A stretch of DNA of 41,985 nucleotides from Acidimicrobiales bacterium (GCA_027366675.1 DAHXND010000034.1:1-41985), one strand, 5' to 3'; shown: positions 17,141-26,401, counted from the stretch's first letter. Notes: generated from the sequence alone by a model not told the origin. A program made the numbers and translations.

Positions 17141-19671
17141 GCCGTCCTCTTGTCCTTGTCTGTGTCCTTGTTCTTGCGCTGGGTGACATCTGTGCCGGTG
17201 GCACGTCCGCCGGATCTGCCCTTGCCAGGTAGGCGGGCTGCCTCGGGTTCACGACCGGCCGGCTGGGAGGGTCTCGGGCCCGCAGCCATGTGGGGGATGG
17301 CCATGGTGATGGTGGAGCCAGCCGACAGCTTGAAGCCTGTGCCATGATGTGTGATCGTAAGTGGCTCGTCACCTAGCAGAGAGTACGACGCGTTGTCGGG
17401 AGTGATGGAGACGATCACGAGGCGTCCCTGGTACGTGACACGGAAAGCCAGACTGGCGATGCCGGTCGGCAGTCTGGGCGAGAAGGAGATCTGGCCATCG
17501 GAGGCCCTCATGCCACCAAGCCCGGCTACGAGGGAGAGCCAGGTGCCTGCCAGAGAGGCGATGTGGAGCCCGTCACTCGTGTTGCACTCGAGGTCGTCGA
17601 GGTCCAGGAGGGCAGCCTCGCGCACGTAGTCATAGGCGAGGTCCATCTGGCCGACCTCTGCTGCGACTATGGCCTGGATGCAAGCTGATAGAGAGGAGTC
17701 TCGAACAGTGAGGGCCTCGTAGTAGGCGAAGTCCCTTTCCTTCTGGGAGATGGAATCCTCGGGCGTAAGCCCCTCGTAGAGAGCGCCTCCCTGGAGGAAC
17801 ATGGCAAGCACCAGGTCCGCCTGCTTTACGACCTGCTTGCGGTAGAGCTCCATGTACGGCCTGTGCAGGAGCAACGGGTACTCAGAGGCGTCGGTTGCCT
17901 CGAAGTCCCAGTGCTCGTGGCTGGTGAAAGATCGGTCCTGAGCGTGGATGGCTAGTATATCGTCATAGGGCACATATATGGAGTGGGCCTTTACCTCCCA
18001 TGCGCTCACCTCCTCGCTCGTGACCGCGAGCCGCTCGGCTTCGCTCGGATGGCGCCGGGCAGCTTGGGCGGCTGATAGTAGGTTCTGCCTGGCCATCAGG
18101 TTCGTAAAGATGTTGTCGTCAACGAGAGCGCTGTACTCGTCGGGCCCGGTCACTCCGTCTATATGGAAGGAGCCTCCAGCATCGAAGTACCCGAGGGAGC
18201 TCCACAGGCGCGCTGTCTCTACGAGGATCTCCACTCCGGCTGCCTGCTCGAGCTCCAGGTCGCCCGTGGCATCCACGTATCGGGTAAGAGCGTCCGCGAT
18301 GTCGGCGTTTATGTGCATCGCAGCAGTACTGGCAGGCCAGTAACCGGAGCTTGGTTCACCGTTTATCGTTCGCCAAGGGAACGCTGCGCCTGCCAGGTGG
18401 AGCTCCCTCGCCTGGCGCCTGGCCGACGGGAGGGTCGAGTGGCGCCAGTGGATGGCGTCTGCTGCAGCGCGGGGATACAGGTAGGTGAGCACCCGCAGGA
18501 CGAAGGTCTCCATGTCCCAGAAGACATGGCCCTCGTAGCCTGTGCCAGTCAGCCCCTTGGCCGGGATCGGGTTCCTTTCGGCTCTGGCCGCCGCTTGTAG
18601 GACGTGGAACAGGGCGAACCGTACAGCTTGCTGGATCTCTGGATCTCCGCCTACCTCGACATCTGCTCGCGCCCAGAAGTTCGCCAGGAATGCTTGCTGC
18701 TCGCCAACCAGGCCATCCCATCCGCTATCGCGTGCCGACGCGAGCGCTGCAGCCACGGCATCACGTACTGCTAGGTCAGATAGATCGCTAGAGGAGTCAT
18801 ATGCTATGAGCTTGGTGAGCACGAAGCTCTCACCAGGATGGAGGGCAGTGGTGACGGTGCAGTGACCGCGGCCTTCCTCGATGCTTGCCTCGGCGCGATA
18901 GGCGTTGGAGGCGGCGGAAGGGCCAGAGGTGCGTCGGGAGTGCCGCAAGAGATGATCAACAGAGGATACCACCCTCAGAGCGCTCGACGCGGTGCGGCAT
19001 ATCATCTCCATCCGAAAGCCCTCGATGTAGCTACTCTCTAGCACGAGGCGCGCTTCCTGCGGAGTCGCCGCCCGGGGATCGTCGGTGCTCCGTTGGGGGA
19101 CCTGCTCGTCCGCTACGAGCTCGGACTGCACGACCAGGCGGATTGCATCATCGCGTGATTGGACCTCGTGATCGTCGGATCTGGCCTTGCGCGGAATAGA
19201 TACCTCGTAGCGGATAGCTGCCACTGATCTCTGGGTGAGTGATACCATGCGGGAGCTTCGCAGCTTTACCGTGCTGCCCCCAGGCGACGTCCAAGTGAGC
19301 CTGCGGACGAGTGTGCCGTTTCGCATGTCGAGGATTCGCGAATGATTCTGGAGCGTCCCGGTACGCAAGTCAAAGGGCTCGCCGTCGACGAGTAGGCGTA
19401 TGAGCTTGGCGTCGGGGACGTTAACGATGGCCTGTCCCGTGCTCGGGTAGCCATAGGCAGGCTCCGCATTGGGGAGGGGATGGTAGTCGTAGAAACCGCT
19501 CAGGTAGGTGCCTGGAAGGGCGCTGGGACTTCCCTCGTCGAGGTTGCCCCGCATGCCTATATGCCCGTTCGCGAGCGAGAACACCGACTCCGACCTGGCC
19601 AGTAGGTCGAGGCAGAAGCTACTCTCGCGGATCGCCCAGGGGTCGACCGCGAAGGAGCTATGACGAATCAC
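17137..19671 (-). CDS. GH65 alpha-glucoside phosphorylase (maltose/trehalose/kojibiose type)
   Basis: An 844-residue glycoside hydrolase family 65 protein. The N-terminal beta-sandwich has [14 protein letters not shown] and FYDYHPLP. The (alpha/alpha)6 barrel has [31 protein letters not shown], and the catalytic-acid motif [17 protein letters not shown] (Glu near 508). [10 protein letters not shown] and the phosphate-loop-like DSSLSAC (~657) support a phosphorolytic rather than hydrolytic enzyme. Products would be beta-glucose-1-phosphate plus glucose. Which disaccharide is used cannot be settled by eye. GTG 19671 overlaps the PNPOx stop and the stop overlaps xfp. The last ~45 residues are a charged low-complexity tail (DKDKRTA). 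It feeds sugar phosphate into the phosphoketolase-acetate kinase pair in the same operon. Confidence 0.93.
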   Translation of the reverse strand: MIRHSSFAVDPWAIRESSFCLDLLARSESVFSLANGHIGMRGNLDEGSPSALPGTYLSGFYDYHPLPNAEPAYGYPSTGQAIVNVPDAKLIRLLVDGEPFDLRTGTLQNHSRILDMRNGTLVRRLTWTSPGGSTVKLRSSRMVSLTQRSVAAIRYEVSIPRKARSDDHEVQSRDDAIRLVVQSELVADEQVPQRSTDDPRAATPQEARLVLESSYIEGFRMEMICRTASSALRVVSSVDHLLRHSRRTSGPSAASNAYRAEASIEEGRGHCTVTTALHPGESFVLTKLIAYDSSSDLSDLAVRDAVAAALASARDSGWDGLVGEQQAFLANFWARADVEVGGDPEIQQAVRFALFHVLQAAARAERNPIPAKGLTGTGYEGHVFWDMETFVLRVLTYLYPRAAADAIHWRHSTLPSARRQARELHLAGAAFPWRTINGEPSSGYWPASTAAMHINADIADALTRYVDATGDLELEQAAGVEILVETARLWSSLGYFDAGGSFHIDGVTGPDEYSALVDDNIFTNLMARQNLLSAAQAARRHPSEAERLAVTSEEVSAWEVKAHSIYVPYDDILAIHAQDRSFTSHEHWDFEATDASEYPLLLHRPYMELYRKQVVKQADLVLAMFLQGGALYEGLTPEDSISQKERDFAYYEALTVRDSSLSACIQAIVAAEVGQMDLAYDYVREAALLDLDDLECNTSDGLHIASLAGTWLSLVAGLGGMRASDGQISFSPRLPTGIASLAFRVTYQGRLVIVSITPDNASYSLLGDEPLTITHHGTGFKLSAGSTITMAIPHMAAGPRPSQPAGREPEAARLPGKGRSGGRATGTDVTQRKNKDTDKDKRTA

Positions 19672-20099
19672 GATTCAGCGGTAGTAGAGATCCCGAACGA
19701 GCGGCCTGTCACGTCATGAAGCGGGATGCGTAGCCAGTGCTCGTGCGCTCCAGGAACCCACGGATGCAGTGGAAGAGCACGTGCCGCCTGTGATAGCTCG
19801 TCGAGCGAGGAAGTCACGTCGAAGCAGGGTCCCTGCAGCACGACGCTCCATCCCCAGCGACCCGAAGCCTCGGCATCGTCTATCTCGAAAGCTACAGATG
19901 ACAGCGGTGCTTGATCGAGCTTCTTCCCTGGAGCGGTACGCACCACTACCGCGCCATGATCGTAGATGTAGTTCACGGGGAATATCATCGGCTTCCCGTC
20001 TATGGTAACGGCGAGCCGCCCGAGCGAGTTGTGCTCGATCAGGTCTATGCACTCTTCTCGGGTGAGCGGCCTGAGACCGCCCGCCTCTGCTCGCGTCAT
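19668..20099 (-). CDS. PNPOx-like flavin-binding protein
   Basis: A 143-residue split-barrel protein of the pyridoxamine 5'-phosphate oxidase-like superfamily. The N-terminal helix LTREECIDLIEHNSLGRLAV, the strand pair KPMIFPVNYIYDHGAVVVRTAPGKK and WGWSVVLQGP are typical; members bind FMN, F420 or haem. It resembles the small PNPOx-like proteins of the mycobacterial dormancy regulon (Rv3129 type). It is the first gene of the five-gene minus-strand operon; DosR-like box 3 lies ~70 bp upstream. ATG 20099 has GGAAGAGA before it. The stop overlaps the GH65 start (GTGA). It is unlikely to be a true vitamin B6 oxidase; a role in redox sensing or reduction of small molecules is inference. Confidence 0.9.
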   Translation of the reverse strand: MTRAEAGGLRPLTREECIDLIEHNSLGRLAVTIDGKPMIFPVNYIYDHGAVVVRTAPGKKLDQAPLSSVAFEIDDAEASGRWGWSVVLQGPCFDVTSSLDELSQAARALPLHPWVPGAHEHWLRIPLHDVTGRSFGISTTAES

Positions 20100-20169
20100 G
20101 ATCTGTCTCTTCCGGCGTTATGGCTCATGAACTGCACTCTAGATCCTCGCACGCCAGAGGGTGGGCGTG

Positions 20170-20188
20170 TAGGGCCATTGGTCCCTAA
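20170..20188. promoter_or_regulatory. DosR-like box 3 in the divergent promoter region
   Basis: TAGGGCCATTGGTCCCTAA, read on the minus strand TTAGGGACCAATGGCCCTA, is a near-perfect palindrome. Its core GGGACCAATGGCCC fits GGGACTWWAGTCCC at 11 of 14 positions. It sits between the PNPOx-headed minus-strand operon (71 bp from the start) and the plus-strand HAD-GH65/USP operon (150 bp from the chosen start), so one site could drive both sides of the proposed sugar-fermentation module. Confidence 0.65.
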
Positions 20189-20337
20189 TCAGGACGCGAT
20201 GCCAGCTGGTTGGTAGAGGCTTTTTGCTGGCTGGTCAATCGCTGGATCTTGCAGCGGTTCTGGCGAATGAGGAGAAGGGAGAGCGCTCTGCCTCTAGGCT
20301 GGGGTCTCAGATGGCGGCTGATCCGGAGGTGGCGGGC

Positions 20338-23300
20338 ATGGGTGTGGATTTGTTCTCCGGAGCATATCGCGCGTGCCTGTTCGATCTCGACGGGGTGCTG
20401 ACCGACACGGCTTCGATTCATGCGAAGGCCTGGAAACAGGCCTTCGACTCCTTCCTCGCGAGCTGGTGCCAGATGCATGCTGAGATCCCCACGCCTTCAG
20501 AAGGCGAGCCGTCGGAGCCCCTCCGTCCGTTCGATCTGCGAGATGACTACGACGCCTACGTGGACGGGCGCCCGAGAGAGGCGGGTGCCAGGGCATTCCT
20601 CGAGAGCAGGGGGCTGGACGTTCCATTCGGCGATCCCGCGGAAGGAACGGACGCCTTGACTGTATGTGGAGTCGCTGCTCGGAAGGACGCGCTCTTCCTG
20701 GAGATGCTGGGCGAGGAGCATATCGTGGTGTTCCCGGATTCCATGGCGCTGTTGGAGGCAGCAGTCGCAGGGGGGTTCGCGGTAGCCGTCATCTCCTCCA
20801 GCGCCAATACCAGGCAGGTTCTCGAGGCGGCAGGCATCGCTTCCTACTTTCCTGTGGTAGTAGATGGAATCCTTGCAAAGACCCTGCAGCTCCATGGTAA
20901 GCCCGCTCCAGACACCTACCTGGAAGCCGCTCTGGAGCTAGGGGTCCTTCCGGCCGAGGCCGTTGTGTTCGAGGATGCCATGGCTGGGGTGGAGGCAGGT
21001 CACGCGGGTGGCTTCGGCCTGGTGGTCGGCGTGGCGCGACATGGTCAGGGAGAGCGCTTGCTGCGTTCAGGCGCAGACGTGGCCTCTGAGCGTCTGGACG
21101 AGCTGCTTCCTGGAAGGATGCCCCTGGGTGAGGGCAGGGACGCGCCGGGTTCCCAGGCTGTCGCCAGGGACCCAGCAGGAAGGGAGCTTCTCCTGGATAA
21201 GACGTCCGTCGGTGAGCGTATCTGGGATGCCGTCGTTCTAACCGGGGAAGCGGTCGGGGTGCTGGCGGGATCGCCCCTTGCTTCCGAGGCTTCCCGCCTG
21301 GCGGGGGCGCTTTCCTCCGGTAGTGGTGTGGTTTTCATCTCGCTCGGCGATCTGGCGGCTAATCCACCCTGCGACGTTCAGTTGGCTTCCGATATGAGCC
21401 GCGCTCGGGAGATCCTGTGGGAGATGGGGGTGCCCCGGGGGAGAGCCCTCGCCTTCGGTGGTGGACCCGCGGCCGATCGCCTGCTCACGTCCCTGCTGCG
21501 TGGCCAGGTGCATGGTCGCTCGCACCTTCCGGTTCCACGGCCGGACCTGGTGGAGGGTTGGTACGTAACGGTGGATGCTTCCACCCCCGGAGGGCACCGT
21601 GCTCATGAGTCACTGCTCTCTCTGGCTGATGGGCGGATGGGCACGCGTGGGAGCTTGGAGGAGGCCGGTGAGTCATCGAGGCCGCTTGTCGTTGCCGCGA
21701 ACCTCTACATGCGCTCGGCTGACGGCTTCCAGGAGCTGGTATCCTGCCCGAACTGGGCACTGGGGATCTCCTGGCAAGACGATGATGGGTCGGGATCTGC
21801 CCACGGCGGCGGAGTAGATCCCGACCAGGCGGGTGATGCGCGTGATTGGCATCAAGCCAGCGCGCCGGGACAGATCAGGAGGGTTCTCGATCTGAGAAGC
21901 GGGCTTCTTTATCGGGAGGGCCCCTTCCAGGGACAGCGCTCCGTGCGCTTCGTATGCGCTGCGAGACCAGGGGTCGCTGTGTTGCGCGCCAGCGGTGACG
22001 CGGGGTCTATGCACGTAGGACAGGCCCTGGCTCCTGCGCTACAGCCTGCTACAGCCACACAGCTTGCTGCAGCGACCTCGAAGACCCCGCCACTCGCTAG
22101 CGGTGTGGAGCCGAGAGGCCAGGATGCAGTGCCATTCGGCGAGCGCGGCGACAGCCAGGAAGCCGTGCCATTCGCTGCGAGGAGCGAAGAGCAGGAAGCA
22201 GTCTCGTCGAGCGCGCCTCCGGGAGGGGTGGCTGCGGCAGCTCGCCAGCGCTTCGCTTCGGCTATGGGGTCTGACAGGCTGGAGCGGCTGGCCGCCTACG
22301 TGGCAAGTGCCGATGCTCCTCCCGATCCAGGATCTGCTGGCGCGAAGCTGGCAGAGGTGGCCCGGGCTGGATTCGATGCGCTTTTATCCGAGCAGCGGCG
22401 CTCCTGGGCAGCTAGGTGGGCGAATGCGGGGGTCTCCATATCCGGAGATCCGGAGACCGAGCTGGCAGTGCGCTTCGGGCTGTTCCACCTGCTCTCCAGC
22501 GTGGCGGGCGACGGCGAGGCCGCGCTCGGGGCACGTGGCCTCTCCGGCCCGGGCTATGGAGGCCATGTCTTCTGGGATGCAGACGTCTTCGTGCTCCCGT
22601 GCCTGGCAGCGATCCGCCCGCAGGCGGCCAGGGCCATGCTCGAGTACCGGATCAGGCGCCTCGAACCGGCGAGGCGGGCGGCCGCAGCCAGCGGGAGGGA
22701 GGGCGCCCGGTTCCCCTGGGAGTCCACCCGCGAAGGCATAGACGTGACCCCGCGTAAGGCCACCAGGCCGGACGGGACCGAAGTGGAGATCCTGACAGGC
22801 GAGCTCGAGGAGCATATAACCGCTGATGTCGCCTGGGCTGCATCCTGGTATGCCCGCTGGACTGGCGACGACAGGCTACTCGCAGGTACGGCCGGCGAGC
22901 TCGTAGTCGAGACGGCGCGCTACTGGGCCAGCAGGCTGGAGCGGGATGCGGACGGTAGCGCTCATATCCGGGATGTGATCGGCCCCGATGAGTACCACGA
23001 GCATGTCGATGACAACGCCTTCACGAATCTCATGGCTCGATGGAACCTTCGCTACGCTGCATCGCTCATCGATAGGGAGCCCAGCTTGGTTGGGGGCGCT
23101 CGGGAGGCGGCCCGGTTGCGCTCGGAATGGCTGGATCTCGTTGCCACGATAAAGGACGGCTACGACTCAGCTAGCGGTCTCTATGAGCAGTTCGATGGCT
23201 TCTTCGCTCTGGAGCCGCTGGTTATAGCGGAGGTAGCTGACATCCCGGTGGCTGCCGATGTGCTGCTGGGGTCGCAGCGGGTAGCTGGTGCCCAGGTGAT

Positions 23301-23871
23301 AAAGCAGGCAGACGTTCTCATGGCGCACCACATGATCCGAGAGGAGGTAGTGGCGGGCTCGCTCCGGGCGAACCTCGAGTTCTACGGCCCGCGATGTGCT
23401 CACGGAAGCACGCTGTCGCCTGCCATCCAGGCGGAGATGCTGGCCAGGGCAGGTAGACCGGACGAGGGTCTCAGGTTCTTGCGTATGGCGAGCCGCATCG
23501 ACCTCGATGACATCGGGAGCACTTCTGCCGCCGGTCTTCACGTGGCTTCGATGGGAGGCGTTTGGCAGGCACTGGCCTATGGATTCCTCGGTCTGTGGCC
23601 CAGGGGGGATGCGCTGGCTGTAGATCCACGCCTCCCGTCTGCCTGGCATGAGCTGGCGCTGGTACTCACCTTCAGGGGTAGGCGTGTGCGCGTGAGCGCT
23701 ACGAGCGAGAGGTTGGAGATCGAGATCCTGGGGTGGGACGGTAGTGGTGACGCATCACTCGATGTGGTGCTCGGGTCCGAGGCGTCGGCAAGGAGAGTTA
23801 TGGGTTCGGCGGCGTTCTTTCACGGATCAGAAGGGTGGGTCGCGGCGAAGGGAGGTGCTCTCGGTGGGTGA
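20338..23871 (+). CDS. Beta-phosphoglucomutase (HAD)-GH65 phosphorylase fusion
   Basis: About 1177 residues. Residues ~10-260 are a HAD beta-phosphoglucomutase-like domain: nucleophile FDLDGVLTDTA, cap-domain DDYDAYVDGRPREAG, SSSANT, KPAPDTYLEAA and VFEDAMAGVEAG. A ~150-residue middle part resembles a decayed second HAD unit. Residues ~400-1165 are GH65: GGHVFWDADVFVLP, ELEEHITADVAWA, catalytic IGPDEYHEHVDDNAFTN (Glu near 884), KQADVLMAHHM and phosphate-loop HGSTLSP. Together the two domains could convert an alpha-disaccharide and phosphate to glucose-6-phosphate through beta-glucose-1-phosphate. The layout matches mycobacterial Rv2006, annotated OtsB1 and DosR-regulated. I chose ATG 20338 because GGAGGTGG precedes it; the track's 20224 start (TTG) and ATG 20311 lack one. 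Repeats (DAVPF/EAVPF) mark an insert near residue 600. Confidence 0.92.
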   Translation: MGVDLFSGAYRACLFDLDGVLTDTASIHAKAWKQAFDSFLASWCQMHAEIPTPSEGEPSEPLRPFDLRDDYDAYVDGRPREAGARAFLESRGLDVPFGDPAEGTDALTVCGVAARKDALFLEMLGEEHIVVFPDSMALLEAAVAGGFAVAVISSSANTRQVLEAAGIASYFPVVVDGILAKTLQLHGKPAPDTYLEAALELGVLPAEAVVFEDAMAGVEAGHAGGFGLVVGVARHGQGERLLRSGADVASERLDELLPGRMPLGEGRDAPGSQAVARDPAGRELLLDKTSVGERIWDAVVLTGEAVGVLAGSPLASEASRLAGALSSGSGVVFISLGDLAANPPCDVQLASDMSRAREILWEMGVPRGRALAFGGGPAADRLLTSLLRGQVHGRSHLPVPRPDLVEGWYVTVDASTPGGHRAHESLLSLADGRMGTRGSLEEAGESSRPLVVAANLYMRSADGFQELVSCPNWALGISWQDDDGSGSAHGGGVDPDQAGDARDWHQASAPGQIRRVLDLRSGLLYREGPFQGQRSVRFVCAARPGVAVLRASGDAGSMHVGQALAPALQPATATQLAAATSKTPPLASGVEPRGQDAVPFGERGDSQEAVPFAARSEEQEAVSSSAPPGGVAAAARQRFASAMGSDRLERLAAYVASADAPPDPGSAGAKLAEVARAGFDALLSEQRRSWAARWANAGVSISGDPETELAVRFGLFHLLSSVAGDGEAALGARGLSGPGYGGHVFWDADVFVLPCLAAIRPQAARAMLEYRIRRLEPARRAAAASGREGARFPWESTREGIDVTPRKATRPDGTEVEILTGELEEHITADVAWAASWYARWTGDDRLLAGTAGELVVETARYWASRLERDADGSAHIRDVIGPDEYHEHVDDNAFTNLMARWNLRYAASLIDREPSLVGGAREAARLRSEWLDLVATIKDGYDSASGLYEQFDGFFALEPLVIAEVADIPVAADVLLGSQRVAGAQVIKQADVLMAHHMIREEVVAGSLRANLEFYGPRCAHGSTLSPAIQAEMLARAGRPDEGLRFLRMASRIDLDDIGSTSAAGLHVASMGGVWQALAYGFLGLWPRGDALAVDPRLPSAWHELALVLTFRGRRVRVSATSERLEIEILGWDGSGDASLDVVLGSEASARRVMGSAAFFHGSEGWVAAKGGALGG

Positions 23872-24790
23872 AGCGGGTAATGGAGGGCGAGGAGGTGTCC
23901 TGAGCGAAGATGCTGGCGGATCTGAGTCGAGGGGAACGGTGCTCGTTGCCCTCGACTCCTCCATGGCGGCAATGCCTGTAGCACGGGCGGCATCTGCACT
24001 TGCAACGCTGATAGGAAGCAGGCTCGAGGCAGTTCATGTAAGCGAAGAAGGCACGGGCTCGCTTGCAAATGGCGCTGCCGGCGCAGCAGGGATCTCGCTC
24101 ACGCGGCTGGAGGGGGGGAACGTATCGGCGCAGATAGCCGAGGCCGGGTCCCGTGAGCCCGTGCTGGCTCTGGTGATGGGTGCCAGGAGCTCTCCCGGGG
24201 GTCGTTACCCGGCTGGGCATGTAGCCATCGAGGTCATGTCCGGATTGGGCAAGCCAGTGCTCGTCGTGCCGCCAGAGGAGAATATGTCTGTGGTCGAGCC
24301 AGCGAAGCATGCCAACCGTTTCAAGGCTGGGGTAGGGGTGGCTTCGCCACTCATAGCGGCAGAGGGCTCACCGCTTCACGTGCTCGTAGCCCTGGACGGT
24401 ACCGAGGCAGGCAAGAGAGCGACCGACCGAGCACTCGGGCTCCTTTCCAACGCCAGGGTGGAGCTGACGGCTGTGCACGTGTTCAGCTCTGACACACTCC
24501 CGCGCTTCTGGGACCAGCAGCAGCATGCAGGCGTGTCGTGGTCGAAGGAGTTTCTCTCCCGCTATCTACAATCCTTGCCAGTGAGGCTTAAGTTGCGCAC
24601 TGGCTCGCCGGCAGGCCAGATCCTGGAGGCAGCGAGTGACGACAAGGCCGGCATGATCATCATGGGATATGGGTTGTCTGGATCGGGCAGCAAGGGACTG
24701 ACCGGCGGCTTCCCGGGAGATGTCGTGAACGAGGTGCTCAGCAGGTCGAACGTCCCGGTGCTGCTCGTTCCCGAGCTGCTCGGTTCTTAG
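23864..24790 (+). CDS. Tandem universal stress protein
   Basis: Two USP domains in 308 residues. Domain 1 (~25-145) starts GTVLVALDSSMAAMPVARAAS and ends GKPVLVVPPE; domain 2 (~170-305) starts HVLVALDGTEAGKRATDRAL and ends NVPVLLVPELL. The nucleotide motif is imperfect in both (GARSSPGG; GYGLSGSGSKGLTGG), so ATP binding is less certain than in the single-domain USP at 10039. GTG 23864 with GGGAGG upstream overlaps the fusion gene stop by 8 bases, so the pair is an operon; the track's start at 23744 runs through the previous gene. Tandem USP beside a HAD-GH65 gene recalls mycobacterial Rv2005c/Rv2006, both DosR-regulated. Confidence 0.92.
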   Translation: MGEAGNGGRGGVLSEDAGGSESRGTVLVALDSSMAAMPVARAASALATLIGSRLEAVHVSEEGTGSLANGAAGAAGISLTRLEGGNVSAQIAEAGSREPVLALVMGARSSPGGRYPAGHVAIEVMSGLGKPVLVVPPEENMSVVEPAKHANRFKAGVGVASPLIAAEGSPLHVLVALDGTEAGKRATDRALGLLSNARVELTAVHVFSSDTLPRFWDQQQHAGVSWSKEFLSRYLQSLPVRLKLRTGSPAGQILEAASDDKAGMIIMGYGLSGSGSKGLTGGFPGDVVNEVLSRSNVPVLLVPELLGS

Positions 24791-24804
24791 CTTTCGAGGC
24801 GCGT

Positions 24805-24856
24805 ACCGGCTGCTAGCCGGCTACTGCCTCTACACCGGCTGCTAGCCGGCTACTGC
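24805..24856. terminator. Duplicated hairpin between convergent genes
   Basis: The 23-bp unit ACCGGCTGCTAGCCGGCTAC+TGC occurs at 24805 and again at 24834. Each holds CCGGCT-GCT-AGCCGG, a 6-bp stem with a 3-base loop. The second copy supplies the TAG stop of the minus-strand flavoprotein. There is no T-run, so a factor-independent terminator is likely but not certain; a bidirectional role fits the convergent layout. Confidence 0.55.
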
Positions 24857-26254
24857 TCTGGCAGCCCGGGATATGCCTTCTGCCGCCATGGGATGCTGGT
24901 CGGCGAAGCGTGCCATCTCGAATGCTGTGGCCCCAGTTGCCACAGCTATGCCGATCTCGCCGATGAGCTGAGCGGCATCGATGCCCACGACCCAACCGCC
25001 TACGATGCGCAAGCTCTGATCCTCGAAGAAAAGACGGATCTCTCCGTAGGTCTCGTCCAGTATCTGCGCTCGTGAGTCGCCTTCCAGGGAGTAGGCGCTC
25101 TCGATCACGGCCACATCATGTTCCTGAGCGCTTTTCCTGGTCAGGCCTACGTATGCTCCTGCGGGAGCAGTGAATATCGTCGTTGGCACGGACGCGAAGC
25201 TCATTCGATCCACCCCGTTGTTCCCTGCCAGGATGTTGTGAGCGGCGACCAGGGACTGTCGAACCGCCGAGTGGAACAGCATGGAGCGTCCGTTCACGTC
25301 GCCTGGTGCGTAGATGTGCCGGTGGTTCGTCTGCATGGTTGGTTCTACAGCTAGCCCATGACCTTCGAGCTCCAGTCCTATATCGGTGGCCCCTTCTGGT
25401 ATCACGGGTCGCCTCCCGACAGCCATGAGCACGAGGTCACTGTCCAGCTGCGATGGCGCGCCTCCCTTCTCGTAGAGAACCCGGCGACTGCCCCCCGATG
25501 CCTCTATGCCGGTCACCTTGGCACCCAGGATCACCTCTATTCCTGGGTCAATCCCGCCCGCAAGGAGATCCACGAAGCCAGGGTCCATTCCCCAGAGGAG
25601 CTGATCCAAAGCTTCCACGATCGTCACCTCGCTGCCTAGCGCATGCATCATGCAGGCGACCTCCAGGCCAATATACCCACCACCTATGACGGCGAGGCGC
25701 CCGGGCAGGGACGTTACGGACGCCCCCAACCGAAACAGGTCATGGCTCGTCACGCAGAGGTTCGCGCCACTTATGCCGGGCACGAAGACGTCGCTGCCGG
25801 TGGCGATTATGATGTGATCGGCCTGAAGCTGCTCCCTCCCGGAGGGGCCATCTACCTCGACGGTGTGAGGATCCATTATCCGTGCAGTGCCCTTCAGTAG
25901 CTCCAGGTGCTCTGTTAGCTCGGATAGCTCTGCATCGTGCTGGCGGTAGCGGGTCTCCTGGACGCGGTCTTTGTGGGCAAGGACAGCGCTGTAGCTGACC
26001 CGTGAAGAGGTGGGTGATGTAGTGTGCTCCGGGAGGGTGACGCCAATCCGTGTGCCCGCTGCTATGGCGCGCCTGCGCAGCTCGGCTACCTCGCGTACTG
26101 CCTTCGAGGGAACGCATCCCTCGGCAAGGCAGTTACCGCTCATGATGCCTTTCGAGTCGATCATGACCACGTGCTGGCCGGCACGGGCAAGGGCGAACGC
26201 CGCCGGGTAAGCGCCTCCTCCGGCCCCCAGCGTCACAGTGTCCAGTTTTCTCAT
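24842..26254 (-). CDS. Pyridine nucleotide-disulfide oxidoreductase, dihydrolipoamide dehydrogenase-like
   Basis: A 470-residue FAD flavoprotein of class I. FAD loop: TLGAGGGAYPAAFALARAG. Redox-active disulfide: NCLAEGCVPSK (family NxGCIPSK/CLNxGCIPSK). NAD(P) loop: AVIGGGYIGLEVACMMHALGSEVTIVE. Second FAD motif: YAPGDVNGRSMLFHSA. The C-terminal dimerisation domain ends with DQHPMAAEGISRAA, where HP corresponds to the catalytic His-Glu region (the usual HPTxSE here reads HPMAAE). GGGAGGAAG precedes ATG 26254. No lipoyl or 2-oxoacid dehydrogenase subunits are adjacent, so it may be a stand-alone reductase (thiol, mycothiol, metal or quinone) rather than E3. It is divergent from the HTH-PNPOx gene. 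Confidence 0.92.
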   Translation of the reverse strand: MRKLDTVTLGAGGGAYPAAFALARAGQHVVMIDSKGIMSGNCLAEGCVPSKAVREVAELRRRAIAAGTRIGVTLPEHTTSPTSSRVSYSAVLAHKDRVQETRYRQHDAELSELTEHLELLKGTARIMDPHTVEVDGPSGREQLQADHIIIATGSDVFVPGISGANLCVTSHDLFRLGASVTSLPGRLAVIGGGYIGLEVACMMHALGSEVTIVEALDQLLWGMDPGFVDLLAGGIDPGIEVILGAKVTGIEASGGSRRVLYEKGGAPSQLDSDLVLMAVGRRPVIPEGATDIGLELEGHGLAVEPTMQTNHRHIYAPGDVNGRSMLFHSAVRQSLVAAHNILAGNNGVDRMSFASVPTTIFTAPAGAYVGLTRKSAQEHDVAVIESAYSLEGDSRAQILDETYGEIRLFFEDQSLRIVGGWVVGIDAAQLIGEIGIAVATGATAFEMARFADQHPMAAEGISRAARAVAG

Positions 26255-26385
26255 GGCGCGCTTCCTCCCTCTGGCAGCCCCGTGGATTCCGACCGTGACG
26301 CCACTACGGAGCCATGGATCGCGACGCTACTTCTCCACGGAGACCGCGTCTCGGCGGGCTCGAGGAGCGCTCGGAAACGTAGTGT

Positions 26386-26401
26386 GGCATGGTGGTCCCT
26401 G
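26386..26401. promoter_or_regulatory. Weak DosR-like half-site
   Basis: TGGCATGGTGGTCCCT shares the GGTCCCT half with box 3 (10 of 16 positions overall), ending 40 bases before the HTH-PNPOx start in the divergent 186-base gap. Only one half is conserved, so chance is possible. The remainder of the gap shows no clear element. Confidence 0.25.

Noticed and set aside
16385-17347. Plus-strand ORF of 320 residues
   Set aside because: Antisense of phosphoketolase and the GH65 3' end; no start signal or domain.
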